DNA from: Panopea generosa
Lineage: Eukaryota > Mollusca > Bivalvia > Adapedonta > Hiatellidae
Direction of reading: 5' to 3'
NCBI GenBank assembly: GCA_029582155.1
Contig: CM055897.1
Coordinates: 2,835,001 to 2,899,000 of the forward strand
Length of the DNA stretch: 64,000 nt
Position numbers and translations under genes: made by a program. Below, one piece after another: positions 37,388 to 48,018 of this stretch. Numbering within the stretch: the stretch's first letter is position 1; each line of letters begins with the position of its first letter. Below the pieces are notes generated by a model. That model saw only the letters and a list, made by a program, of their open reading frames with translations, did no database searches and was not told the origin of the DNA.

Positions 37388-37476
37388 ACTGCAGGTCATT
37401 TCGAGGGAATCGAAACCGTTATAATAGGTGTAACACCTATTATAACGGTTTCGATTCCCTCGAAATGACCTGCAGT
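37388..37476. repeat. Perfect 89-bp palindrome
   Basis: Two 44-bp arms are exact reverse complements separated by a single A. Each arm begins or ends with the CTGCAGGTCATTTCGAGGGA sequence or its complement. It is not made of tandem subrepeats and has no clear flanking duplication. Confidence 0.97.
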
Positions 37477-37903
37477 TTGCCCTGAATATATAAAGATACA
37501 AGATGTATGATTAACCCGCTACATACCGCTGATAAGGTAACGTTAAATATAAAACCCTATCTGTCTGTTACGACTACACCTTACCTGTAGGCTCAGTGTG
37601 CATAGCGGAGATTACATGTACAGATGAAGTTATACAGATACGTTACGTAACGTTTACTACATTAACCTGGAACATTATATAATCTAATTAGCTTGGTCAA
37701 ACATTTATATGCGTAACCTACATTTCGCGGACATCTACATGCCTGTGAATGATGGCGTATGTTTCTGGACATGTACATATTTATTAATGAATATCCGAGT
37801 GTTTGCAACTGTCATACAGCGTTCATACATATTTAATTAGTAGCAAATACAACTATGTAAACGTGAAGTGGAATTAATGTTTCAATTCAACATTGACCAT
37901 AAG
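37477..37903. other. Unassigned sequence
   Basis: Nothing recognised. Confidence 0.45.
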
Positions 37904-37996
37904 TTAATGTCGTGTGGCATACATAGTAATGTCGTGGGGCATACATAGTAATGTCGTGTGGCATACATAGTAATGTCGTGGGGCATACATAGTAAT
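37904..37996. repeat. 22-bp tandem repeat, four units
   Basis: The unit is AATGTCGTGTGGCATACATA plus GT. Units alternate GTGTGGC and GTGGGGC, so the real period is a 44-bp dimer present twice. Confidence 0.93.
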
Positions 37997-38039
37997 GCCT
38001 CAAAAAAGTATATGCTAAGTTAAATAGTATCGAAATCAC

Positions 38040-38489
38040 AATACAAGTACCGGTTTGTAAAACCATATTTGATTAATCACCATATGTGATAAACCACTAT
38101 ATGTGATAAACCACCATATTGGTACCGGCTTGTAAAACCATATGTAATAAACCAACGTATTGGTACCGGTTTATAAAACCATATGTGATAAACCACCGTA
38201 TTGGTACCGGTTTATAAAACCATATGTAATAAATCACCATATGTGATAAACCACCATATCAGTACCGGTTTATAAAACCATATGTGATAAACCACCATAT
38301 TGATACCGGCTTATAAAACCATATGTGATAAACCACCGTATTGGTACCGGTTTATAACACCATATGTGTTAAACCACCGTCTTGGTAACGGCTTATAAAA
38401 CCTTATGTGATAAACCACCATATTGGTACCGGCTTATAAAACCATATGTGATGTAATAATTCACCATATTGGTACCGGCTTATAAAACC
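38040..38489. repeat. 41-bp minisatellite, left part
   Basis: About 11 units with core CCATATTGGTACCGGTTTAT followed by AAAACCATATGTGATAAACCA. Some units lack the TTGGTACC half. The array continues at 39082 after a LINE fragment. Confidence 0.93.
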
Positions 38490-39081
38490 ATCTGGGGTAA
38501 ATATGGACGGACTTATTCATTCACACATTGACTTCTGCAATGGACTTTTCACTAATATACCTGCCTATCAGATTGAGAGACTTCAAAGAATCCAAAATTG
38601 TGCAGCTAGGGTTGTCACCAACCTATTCGTGAAATTCTAAAGTCTCTCTACTGGCTGCCTGTAAATGCAAGAATCATGTACAAAATATCGAATTGTGCAG
38701 GGAACAGCTCCATCATATTTGAAGGATTTGCTCAATCGTGTTCAGGGAAAATACAGATTAAGATCATCTGATGAAACTAACTTTATAGTCCCAAGAACAT
38801 TAATGAAAATGACATACAGATCATTTACTGTAGTCGGCCCAAAATGGTAGAATGGACTTCCAAAATATCTCAAATGTGTAACCAGTGAAAGTATATTAAG
38901 GCAAAAACTGAAAACTCATTTTTTTAATATGTTTTATAACTAAATGATATGACTGTGAAGTTTTTATATGCATAATTATTGTTGGACTGTGTATATAATT
39001 TTATGCAACCGTGTGAAGCACAACAGAATATTGTGCTTACGATACATTTTTGCGCGATACAAATGTATTTGTATTTGTATT
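38490..39081 (+). mobile_element. LINE 3' fragment inserted in the 41-bp array
   Basis: The translation gives SHIDFCNGLFTNIPAYQIER, LQRIQNCAARVV, then ILKSLYWLPVNARIMYKI, GTAPSYLKDLLN, RLRSS and GLPKYLK in order. This is the C-terminal tail after the reverse transcriptase of jockey/CR1/L2-like non-LTR elements (S-DYCN, LQ-QN-AAR, L-WLPV-RI-YKI, P-YL-L). Damage: two frame shifts, a short deletion, and TGG to TAG in the PKWWNGLP-like motif. The 3' end is a (TGTATT)n simple tail at about 39065-39081, after which the array resumes. Confidence 0.85.
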
Positions 39082-39130
39082 AAACCACCATATTGGTACC
39101 GGTTTATAAAACCATATGTGATAAATCAGA
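39082..39130. repeat. 41-bp minisatellite, right part
   Basis: One further unit (AACCACCATATTGGTACCGG onward) directly after the LINE tail, showing the LINE entered a pre-existing array. Confidence 0.9.
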
Positions 39131-39695
39131 ATAACTCGGTGAGCAAATAATCATCTATCGTACTTTTTAATTATAGCTTCACTCCTGGCACCATCGCAAA
39201 TGAATTGAATTTGGTCAAGTGTGTGTGCGTACATGCGTGCGTGTTTGCGTGTGTGCGTGTTGCTGGCTGGTTAGTTGGCTAGGCGGGTGAGTGAGTGATG
39301 AATGCGGTATATCGAATAAGTGAGTTTGTGGATGTTAGATTAGAGTAAAAGTAAAACACACAGAGCACTTAATAGTCTGTGCTCTTAATTAGAAATATGG
39401 ACAACACGGAATATACCAGTGTGTGCTACTGGCTCATTTATTACATCGCGAACTTATACCCAGGCTATAATACTGAGTATATGACATCTATCATTAACTG
39501 GTTATAACATTAAGGTTTGTCATAACACGTTCATTAAGATCTAAAATGTGATTACCACTCTGGATAAATACACCCATAAGCAACAAAATCGTATTCAAAC
39601 AGACGAGAGTCATGTGAAACAATCTAATTGTGATCTATATATTATATATCGCAACACATGTTAAATAAAAAATAATTTATATAGTGTCCTACATT
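39131..39695. other. Unassigned sequence
   Basis: A short GTGTGC-rich stretch at 39219-39260. No gene. Confidence 0.5.
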
Positions 39696-39696
39696 T

Positions 39697-39787
39697 TCTT
39701 TACTTATAAAATCGTTTAGATTTTTCAGAATAGGACATTCCATTGTACATAGAATGTCATGACCGTCGGTAGATGTTGATCTACTTC
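39697..39787 (+). repeat. Host repeat copy A, left half (split by the foldback element)
   Basis: The sequence ATCGTTTAGATTTTTCAG, ACATTCCAT, CATGACCGTCGGTAGATGTT, GATCTACTTC aligns with the reverse complement of 42300-42440 and with 63165-63262. The homology to those copies is interrupted at 39787 and resumes at 40919. Confidence 0.75.
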
Positions 39788-40918
39788 CTACGGTGTCCCG
39801 TTGAGGCCATCGCGGCATATTTATTAAATTAAGTAAAGTCGAAACAACGAAACTACGATGGTGAAAAGTCGATACAACGATGGTGAAAAGTCGAAACAAC
39901 GATGGTGAAAAGTCGTAACTACGATGGTGAAAAGTCGAAATTACGATGGTGAAAAGTCGAAACATTCATCGTTGTTTCAACTTTTCACCATCGTAGTTCG
40001 GTTTTTCACCATCGTTGTCTCGACTTTTCACCATCGTAGTTTCGCGTTTTCACCATCATAGTTTCGACTTTTCACCATCGTTGTTTCGCGTTTTCACCAT
40101 GTAGTTTCGACTTTTAACCATCGTTGTTTCGTGTTTTCACCATCGTAGTTTCGCGTTTTCACCATCGTACTTTGTGTGTGTGTATGTGTGAGAGAGAGAG
40201 AGAGACAGAGAGAGAGAGAGGGGGGGGGGGGGAGAGACAGAGAGAGACAGACAGAACGAGAGAGAGAGAGAACGAATGAACGGAGGGATGGAGGGAAGGA
40301 GTGAGAGATGGAGGAAGGCAGGAATATTAAGTACTGTTCGTTGTTTATTGTATTTTGTTATACTGATAACAAGTTAATTACCGAAAACTTACACGATTAA
40401 TTACTCTTAATCTAATATGATCTAAATGATTGCGAATTACATCTTATATAGCTACTTGTACTGACGGCTCAATTTAAGTACAAAACAGCAATAAGTAAGT
40501 TAGTCATTCAGTCAGTCAGTAACAAAGTAAGTGAGCAAATGAATTAATGAGCAAACAAACAAATCAGTCATTCAGTCATCAATCAAACGATCAACGAATC
40601 AATAAATCGATAAATAAATTACTGATTCGTCCATGCTTTTAATTTTGACTGCGCATGAGAAACAGGAAGGCAAATGACTACGATGGTGAAAAGTCGAAAC
40701 TACGATGGCGAAAACGCGAAACTATGATGGTGAAAAATGATTTCGACTTTCACCATCGTTGTTTCGTTGTTTCGACTTTTCACCATCGTAGTTTCGACTT
40801 TTCACCATAGTTGCGACTTTTCACCATCGTTGTTTCGACTTTTCACCATCGTAGTTTCGTTGTTTCGACTTTACTTAATTTAATAAATATGCTGCGATGG
40901 CCCCAACGGTACACCGTA
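39788..40918. mobile_element. Foldback-type transposon with subrepeated inverted ends
   Basis: The two ends are inverted copies: 39789 onward (TACGGTGTCCCGTTGAGGCC ... ATTTATTAAATTAAGTAAAG) matches the complement of 40918 backward over at least 84 bp with three differences. Inside each end are tandem 22-bp units with core ACGATGGTGAAAAGTCGAAA: about five forward then nine or more reversed on the left (39844-40172), and three forward then five reversed on the right (40676-40863). The middle holds GA/GT and poly-G microsatellite (40170-40320), unique AT-rich DNA, and a degenerate tetranucleotide tract (40490-40620). There is no ORF, so it must be non-autonomous. ACTTC flanks both sides (39783-39787 and 40919-40923), a probable 5-bp target duplication. 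This matches the plan of foldback (FB-like) elements; the responsible transposase is unknown. Confidence 0.88.
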
Positions 40919-41000
40919 ACTTCATCCGTCAATGAAATCGCTCCAGGAATGAAAAAGTATACCAAAATCTAAACCGGTTAGAAGTTACATGGAATTTTCT
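40919..41000 (+). repeat. Host repeat copy A, right half
   Basis: ACTTCATCCGTCAATGAAATCGCTCCAGGA continues, in the same order, the homology to copy B that broke off at 39787. Beyond about 40945 the similarity to copy B changes orientation (GGTTAGAAGTTAYATGGA is direct in both), so the host repeat is itself partly palindromic or was rearranged. Confidence 0.7.
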
Positions 41001-41610
41001 GCTGGCTACTTAAATAATCTAACCTAAACAATCTCAATTTGTATTCTAGCATTCCATCCATGTACAACAATTCGCATGCAATGTATAGATATATTTCATT
41101 TCTATTCTATGGATTGAAACTAAGACACAATCTCAATACAAACACACATGTCGGACTATCAACATTGTTCAATATTAAGCAATACTGTGCTTCATGTACA
41201 CATACAGACATTCCCCAGGCAAGCTATTACTGCACTGTCAATAGGTCAGACTGATAACATTACACAATCGTGCTACATGCGCCATGTTACGTCAGATATC
41301 GGTGTCGGATTACGTCACCAGGTGTCATGCATTTCACTAAAACGTGAGACTCACGAGGACTTAAACGTACTTTAAAACAATTGTACCAAATCAATTAAGA
41401 TGTTATATTTATAAACATGGCTGGAAACGATACAGGTTTATCAAGTAATTTACGATGCAGGAATTAGCATAGATATGTATAGTCTTGATCATATGCGACG
41501 CTTGCTTTTCTAAAAGACAAATGTCTTGAAAGCTTCCATCGTGAACAAAAATGTAACGGTATCCTGATAATGTTTCGAACTACCTCGGAGATTTCCTTAG
41601 GATTTTAAAT
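41001..41610. other. Unassigned sequence
   Basis: No gene recognised; small ORFs only. Confidence 0.5.
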
Positions 41611-41617
41611 GAGTATC

Positions 41618-41800
41618 GGTTATTCAATTCAATTCAATTTTATTTTATTCAGGCATAAAAGATCAGTATACAAACTACAAAAACAATTGATAAATGAGGT
41701 AACACAATATCTAAATAAAATACAATATCACAACACAAAAAGTATAAATTTATTCAAAATTCATGAGTTACTAGATCTAGATCTATCTTAAAAGTACACA
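41618..41800 (-). mobile_element. Probable LINE 3' end with (GAATT)n tail
   Basis: On the minus strand a short AT-rich stretch ends GCCTGAATAAAATAAAATTG followed by GAATT repeats. A polyA-like signal directly followed by a pentanucleotide tail is characteristic of CR1/L2-like LINE 3' ends. No ORF2 sequence remains, so the call is tentative. Confidence 0.5.
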
Positions 41801-42250
41801 AATGTAATATGTAGTTTTTAATTTCTCTGATCTTACTAAAAGTACACATAAGATAGCCCACTGAAACCTTTATGTCTTGTTTCCAAAGGCGTACTTTGAT
41901 AAAAAAAATATCAAGTAGACCTAGATCTACTTTTAAAAAAAACAACATTAATAATAAATACAAAATTACTATATATCTATATGTAACGTTCATTTCGGTT
42001 ATCAAGATGTTTATTTCTTCATTTATTTTTTACATTTTATATTTGACAAACATCTTGGGTAAGATAACGGTCTGCGTTGACTTCCGTCTGATAAATAGTT
42101 TTTAAATTATGACCACCGTTTGTTTCAGCCAATCAGACCTTACTTCCTGATTTAAACGATTTTTTTCTGCACAACTTGTCAAGACGCTTGTCTGTTAGAA
42201 AAGCAAGCGTCGTAGATGGCCAATACTAAGATAGTGTGATACCACAGTCA
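41801..42250. other. Unassigned sequence
   Basis: Contains a repeated AGATCTA motif at about 41772-41784 and 41918-41930. No gene. Confidence 0.45.
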
Positions 42251-42254
42251 TGTA

Positions 42255-42440
42255 AGATGCCGAGCTACGTAAAGGTTAGAAGTTATATGGATTTTTTAAC
42301 GCCAGGTTAATATGTTGATCTACGTTCTCGTTCCTGGAACGATTTCATTGGCCGAGAAAGTAGGTCAACATCTATTGGTGGCCATGACCTTCTACGAAAA
42401 TGGAATGTTCTATTTTAAAAAATCTGAGCGAATTTATTGG
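42255..42440 (-). repeat. Host repeat copy B (uninterrupted)
   Basis: The reverse complement has GAACATTCCATTTTCG, GGTCATGGCCACCAATAGAT, GTTGACCTACTTTCTCGGCC and AATGAAATCGTTCCAGGAAC in one block. It is the paralogous empty site for the foldback insertion in copy A. Around its centre TGTTGATCTACGTTCTCG and CGAGAAAGTAGGTCAACA form imperfect inverted arms. Confidence 0.75.
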
Positions 42441-42818
42441 CTAATTCCGATTTGCCTGAATATCTATAAATGACGTCGAGTTGTCAAGGTAAATGACGCT
42501 ATTCTCATGTAAGATCCTCTATATATCACCGATCTAAATTTACTTGGCTGCAAAAAAAGTGCTGCTGTGACAAAGGCGTAGGTCTGTATGGGTTACCATA
42601 GATCTGAAAAAATGGCACTCCAAATGTTTCTCATTCATATTTAAGTGTGTACTAAACGTGAATAAAAACTATGTCGATATTGTTAATAAATGGCTTTTAC
42701 TTTGTGACGACACACTTTCTAAATAAATGTTAAGGCGAGATGTAGGAATATAATACTTGATAAAATATTACTGAACCGCGTACCAATGCATAAAACGACA
42801 GACAAATATCAAGCAATG
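42441..42818. other. Unassigned sequence
   Basis: Nothing recognised. Confidence 0.45.
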
Positions 42819-42819
42819 T

Positions 42820-42907
42820 TTTCCTTTCTAGTGTCACATTGTTTCCTTGCTAGTGTCACATTGTGTCCTTGCTAGTGCCACATTGTTTCCTTGCTAGTGT
42901 TTCATTG
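42820..42907. repeat. 22-bp tandem repeat, four units
   Basis: The unit is TTTCCTTGCTAGTGTCACATTG with a few substitutions per copy. Confidence 0.93.
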
Positions 42908-43425
42908 TAAAATTTTGTAAGGTAGCAATGGACATTTGCTTTTACTTAACTGTATTTAAAAGAAACATGTTGCCTTGTGTAAATCTCCCTGATTTTTTTA
43001 CCAAAGAATGTATATGTCCTTTGGTTTTACGACATAAAAACATGTACTGGAAAAAGAGCCCATTTGTAAACAAGAAGTGCATTCAAAAAAATAACAAACG
43101 CTCAAAATTATGTTTCGGTAGGATCCACGTCGCCTTTTCAACAAGGAATCGTATGATATAAGCCCCTAATAAAACAAAAAAATGATATTTATGTACATAA
43201 GATAATATTAAAAATTGCATACTCGAAATTTAGCAAAAATACTATTACAAGGAGTCGTTGTTTTTATTTCGTTTGAAACAAGAAAATATGTAACCATGGG
43301 AAATCGTAGCATTCTAAATGAAACATTCACCAAAGTAGTCATTGGTAGACAAACATACATCTTGTAGATAATACACCAACGTTGATTTCAATAACTGTTT
43401 TGATATGTAAAACTATTATCTTGGA
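42908..43425. other. Unassigned sequence
   Basis: A 77-codon ORF at 42928-43161 (+) has no recognisable motif. Nothing else seen. Confidence 0.45.
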
Positions 43426-43426
43426 A

Positions 43427-43488
43427 AACACCATGTTTCTCTAATATTGAGACTATATATAGTCTCTATATTAGAGAAATATGGTGTT
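43427..43488. repeat. 62-bp near-perfect palindrome
   Basis: Arms of 31 bp around the centre GACTATATATAGTC, with two mismatches and no spacer. The arm starts AACACCATGTTTCTCTAATA. Confidence 0.95.
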
Positions 43489-43539
43489 ATATATATACGC
43501 TGTATTGTTTTGTAATTGTATAAACAAATTACCGTTCTT

Positions 43540-44065
43540 CGTCACAATATTCTTTCAACCTTTATATTGTATTGTCGCATTTTCAAACTATTCATGCATC
43601 CATTACATTGTCGTATTTCGTAACAGTACTTTTTTAACCTTTGAATTGTCGTATTTTTTAAACAATTCTTCCAATGTTTATGTTGTCATATCTCATCACA
43701 CTACTCTTCCAACCTTTATATTGTTATATCCCGTCAAACTATTCTTCCAACCTTTATATTGTCATATCCCGTCAAACTATTCTTCCAACCTTTATATTGT
43801 CATATCACGTCAAACTGTTCTTCCAACCTTTATAATGTCATATCCCGTGAAACTATTCTTCCAACCATTATATTGTCATACCACGTCAAACTATTCTATC
43901 AATCTTTATATTGCCATATCACGTCAAACTATTCTTCCAACCTTTATATTGTCATATCCCGTGAAAGTAGTCTTTCAATATTTATATTGTCATATCTCGT
44001 CAAACTATTTCTCCAACTTAATCTCATGGTCGTATTTCCGTCACACCATTCTTGGTACATTTCAT
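43540..44065. repeat. 38-bp minisatellite
   Basis: About 13 units with core TCAAACTATTCTTCCAACCT followed by TTATATTGTCATATCCCG; the left part is more diverged. A 199-codon ORF spans it only because the unit lacks stops in all three plus frames; 38 is not a multiple of three, so the translation cycles frames and is not a credible protein. Confidence 0.93.
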
Positions 44066-45135
44066 CACGTTAAACCTTAACAATTTTGTCAAATATTTGC
44101 AAACTTGTTCTCTACAAAAATTCAAAATGTTATCAATTTTCGATCAAGCATTTGAATCTATACCCCAGAACGTTATAATTTGCTTTATGGTGTTTAATTA
44201 ACATTTCATTAGGAGTAATAATCAGTGAAAGATTGGTAAAATATCGAATTGAAACTGAAATAGTCATTGGCGAAAACCAAAAGGGCCGGCCGTGTCAAGT
44301 ATGTTAGACACATACACTTATATATAAGATGAAAAACATTTCTAGGTCATTATGAAGGTATAGTGACTTGCTTTGGGATTTAGTTCATGGCCAGTAGTCC
44401 TAAGACCGCTCAGGTAATCTGCCTGAAACCGATACACCTAAATATTTGAAGACAATCACTTTAAAATCGGTTTGAAATACTCTGCAAATGTTCACATACA
44501 TCTTCTTACTTTATATTGGTGCACAAAAGGCAATGCTCTAATAACGATTAATTATAAATGTATGTTATAGAATTAGATAAGAACGAAATATATTTAATTA
44601 ATTTTACAGACACATACTGGACCGTCCTGCAGCCTATACTGTTTAGTAATACAGGGATGGGAACGTGTCGTTGTCCGACATAACTTTTCTCCCTGTACAC
44701 CTTATGCTGTATGAAATTGTAATTATCGGCGTGTGATGCATGAAGCACGCTCATTTATCATGCATTGCACAGCATCACATGCCAATGATTGCGCTGAACT
44801 GTCGTTACACACTACTCAGGGAACGGTAAGGTACACGTGGATTCCAGAAGTTAACCAATTACAGTCATTTTGAAATGTGCCAGGAATATCTCAGCGTGTT
44901 ACTTGTTCCAGGGAACATATCATATTGCTTCGAGGAAAAATAAACAGAACAGAAGACATACAAGATAATATTATAGTAATTCGAATAAAATTAGACAAAT
45001 AATAACAAAATCTAGTTTAAATTTATATTTTTTCAAAAATACATAACACACTCACATTAGAGCAATTATGTTATTATATCATATGCCCATATCAAATCCG
45101 CAATTATCATTAGTCGAAAGAGGTCACATGAAAAG
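44066..45135. other. Unassigned sequence
   Basis: No gene, tandem repeat or RNA recognised. Confidence 0.5.
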
Positions 45136-45154
45136 TCCGCTCAAAGTGATATTG

Positions 45155-45240
45155 TTGTTGTAATTCTAAGGTTTTTAGGCTCTCCGCCAAGTGATCCCGG
45201 GGGCTTGTCCCCGGATTGGCACAATAGAGTGTGGACTGAA
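45155..45240 (-). mobile_element. Short SINE with perfect 15-bp target-site duplication
   Basis: The 86-bp segment is flanked by exact CTCAAAGTGATATTG at 45140-45154 and 45241-45255. On the minus strand it reads CCGGGGACAAGCCCCCGG (a strong 6-bp-stem hairpin), ACTTGGCGGAGAGCCTAAAA and ends in a TTACAACAA tail. A simple 3' tail plus a long exact duplication is the signature of LINE-machinery retrotransposition. The 3' sequence resembles SINE ends I recall from molluscs. No tRNA head is present, so it is 5'-truncated. Confidence 0.85.
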
Positions 45241-45255
45241 CTCAAAGTGATATTG

Positions 45256-46390
45256 ACTGGGGTCTATATAGGCATGACATTTCTTACATGCGTGTTATTT
45301 TAACAACGCTGTTGTAAATAGCACTGTGGTAAAACAATGTGAATTCATTTCACAACAGTCGTGGTAAGACTGGAAAGTAAAGAGAAGAAAAAAAACGAAG
45401 CATTTTTAAACATTAATGAAACTGACTTAAAAATTTAAGATCAACATTTAAATTCGCTAACTATTACACATATGATATAATAATTATAGATATTCACCTC
45501 AGTCAAAGGCAATAATTGTACATGTAATTAGGAGGTTTCATATTAGCCTAGTTATTGATCCAAAGAGTGTCATATTATCACAAGTCAAACTACTGTCACA
45601 TGTCCCAGGACCAATAACTTGGCCAATATGAAATCACTTAATTTACGACATTTTTATAAATAAATTTATTGTAATACCGGGTTATTTTATTTTTGTAAGT
45701 TAATGAAATAAAAGTAGGAAATTATGATTGTATTTCATTTATAAGATATATTGAACGGGGTTCTGTGCTAGACATGTAATGCAATATGCTGCATATTTAA
45801 TTGGTTTCAGAGCACCGGAAGTAGTCGTACTGGCCCAGTTTCGGTTTACATTGGACTTGTTTATTCGTAATGGCCGAGCTTGGTTCGTATTGGCCGAATT
45901 CGCGTCATATAACGTTATACATTTCCTCGATAGCAAAGCCAATACAGTAAAGTTAATTAATAAAAAAGTAATATATTTTGAGAACGAAATACACCAACCC
46001 CTGGACTTGGTGTAAATCTGCTTGTAAACGTGTGCTAGTTAAGATGCATGCAAATACGACGGACGAAAAGTACTCGAATCGCTTGTATGCCGCTGTAACA
46101 CTGTCTTCACGTGTACGCGCCTTTCAATAATTTTGAACCTAACCAAATACAAATGATTTTTTTTAAATTATAATGATTCTTTTTTATATAATTAAAACAT
46201 GCATAAACCTTATGTACACATAGCAATACCTATATAGTACAAATGCTTGAAATGTTTACGAAGGCTGGATTGATTACAAACATATTGGAGAGCTTGATGA
46301 GCTATAATATGTCTACGCAGAACGTAATCATTTCGCACCAATGTGTTCGTCGCCGTACAACTTTGAAATGTATGTAGAGTCAAATCTGTC
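45256..46390. other. Unassigned sequence
   Basis: A 78-codon ORF at 45779-46015 (+) has no recognisable motif. No other feature. Confidence 0.5.
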
Positions 46391-46394
46391 TTGA

Positions 46395-46560
46395 TCAGCC
46401 TGTCAGTGAAGGGACAACAGTGGTATTTAATGACAGGTTAATGCGCTTAATACAGGTCAGTTTGCTCTGAACGCATAGAAATGGGGAAAAAGCAAATGTG
46501 ACTGCTTAAGACAAGTGGCTGCTCAATAGAGGTGGCCGCTTACGCAGGTTTGAATACGTA
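46395..46560 (+). repeat. Dispersed repeat, copy 2 (partner at 11025-11180)
   Basis: Ordered blocks AATGACAGGTTAATGCGCTT, AATACAGG, GACTGCTTAAGACAAGTGGC and GTGGCCGCTTACGCAGGTTT match the minus strand of 11025-11180. Confidence 0.6.
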
Positions 46561-47690
46561 TGTAGAAAATACAAAAATAGAAAATTTATGGGATAAACTT
46601 TAATTCCAAAATAAATATTATTAATGTTAAAGAAGCATATCTGCCTCGTTCTGTCTAGGAAGATAGTTATCTATATTGCTAATTCATATCATCTGTCGTA
46701 TTCACGCGCTGAAATAGTACTTTTTAAATATCAAACATAAAAACTCATCACGAAACTAGACTATCGGTTTCCAAATCAGTAGAAATCAATTTAGTTTTAA
46801 CCCATTATCGATTAGCATTCTATTAAAGGTTATCATTGTAACTTGTAGTCAATGTTTCTGATACAGTCTACAATGGACAACACAATTTGTTTAAATTTCC
46901 ACCTGCGCAAAAATAATACAAACCCCTTCTGTTTGATACTATCAGGAGGTTGACCAAAATCCTTAGTACAAATCTTTCACTAAATCATAAAAATCAATCA
47001 CAACTCTATTAAGTTTATCTTAATATTCTGTGAATTTAAAGGTACTGAAGAGAATTTGATTTCATTTGATAATTTGATTTTGCGAAAGCTTAAAATGCCG
47101 GTAGGATGTGTGCACGCGCCTGATACGCTATCTGCACGTGTCATCGACGTCTTTATGTATTTAAGATAGCATCGTTGGCCAAATTCTGTTATCTGATAAT
47201 TTTGATAAAAACTGTTTATTCCTATCATCAATCAAAATTCAGTAGAGCGTTTTGATTGGCGGAATATGACAGTTGTGACACGTGACCACTTATGTCTCGA
47301 TATTTCATTGCTTGCTACAGTCTGTTTGTTTGTTTTATTTGTATATTTACAAAATATATCAAGTGTTAATTTTGTTAAATAGTAGCTACTTGTCCTTGTT
47401 CCATTTACATGATACACAGAAAATATTTACTTAGTATTGCCTATGTGGCTAGAGCGATTACACTGATAACTCTGCCCAAATTGTCTGCCGATCCGGTAAA
47501 TAAACTAAAGGAAATGTTTAATAGGTGTTTAAACCAAAATATATAAGCAGTTAGAAGTTATATTGTTGGTTCGCAATTCTTCAATATAGGAGGCGGAGAC
47601 GGTTGGGGGTAGTGTCATGGTGAATATCGAACACACGATGCGTTCTATAAGTGGTGTATTATGATAGTATGCGTTCTTGTTCAATCATAT
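46561..47690. other. Unassigned sequence
   Basis: No gene recognised. Confidence 0.5.
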
Positions 47691-47694
47691 TGAG

Positions 47695-47976
47695 AAAGTT
47701 GTATTATTAATGGGTTTTATATGAGTATAAACATATATGATATCATGCGTTGTATTTTTAATGGGTTTTATATGAGTATACATATATATGATATTGTATG
47801 TTGTATTATTAATGGATTTTATGTGAGTATACATATATATGATAGTATACGTTATATTATTAATGAGTTTATATGAGTATACATATATATGATAGTATAC
47901 GTTATATTATTAATGGGTTTATACTAGTATACATATATATGATATTGTGCCTTATATTATTAATGGGTTTATACGA

Positions 47977-48018
<42 letters not shown>

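Noticed and set aside
39788-40918. TA target duplication (Tc1/mariner-like) for the foldback element
   Set aside because: TA does lie at both ends, but the paralogous empty sites have a single ACTTC/ACTTT, not the flanks a TA duplication would predict, so the ACTTC duplication fits better.
43481-44080. 199-codon ORF
   Set aside because: Crosses the 38-bp minisatellite with cycling frames; no motif and no signals.
47440-47500. tRNA-like segment (GTGGCTAGAGCG then GCCGATCCGG)
   Set aside because: A-box similarity only; the putative B box is poor and no cloverleaf could be drawn.
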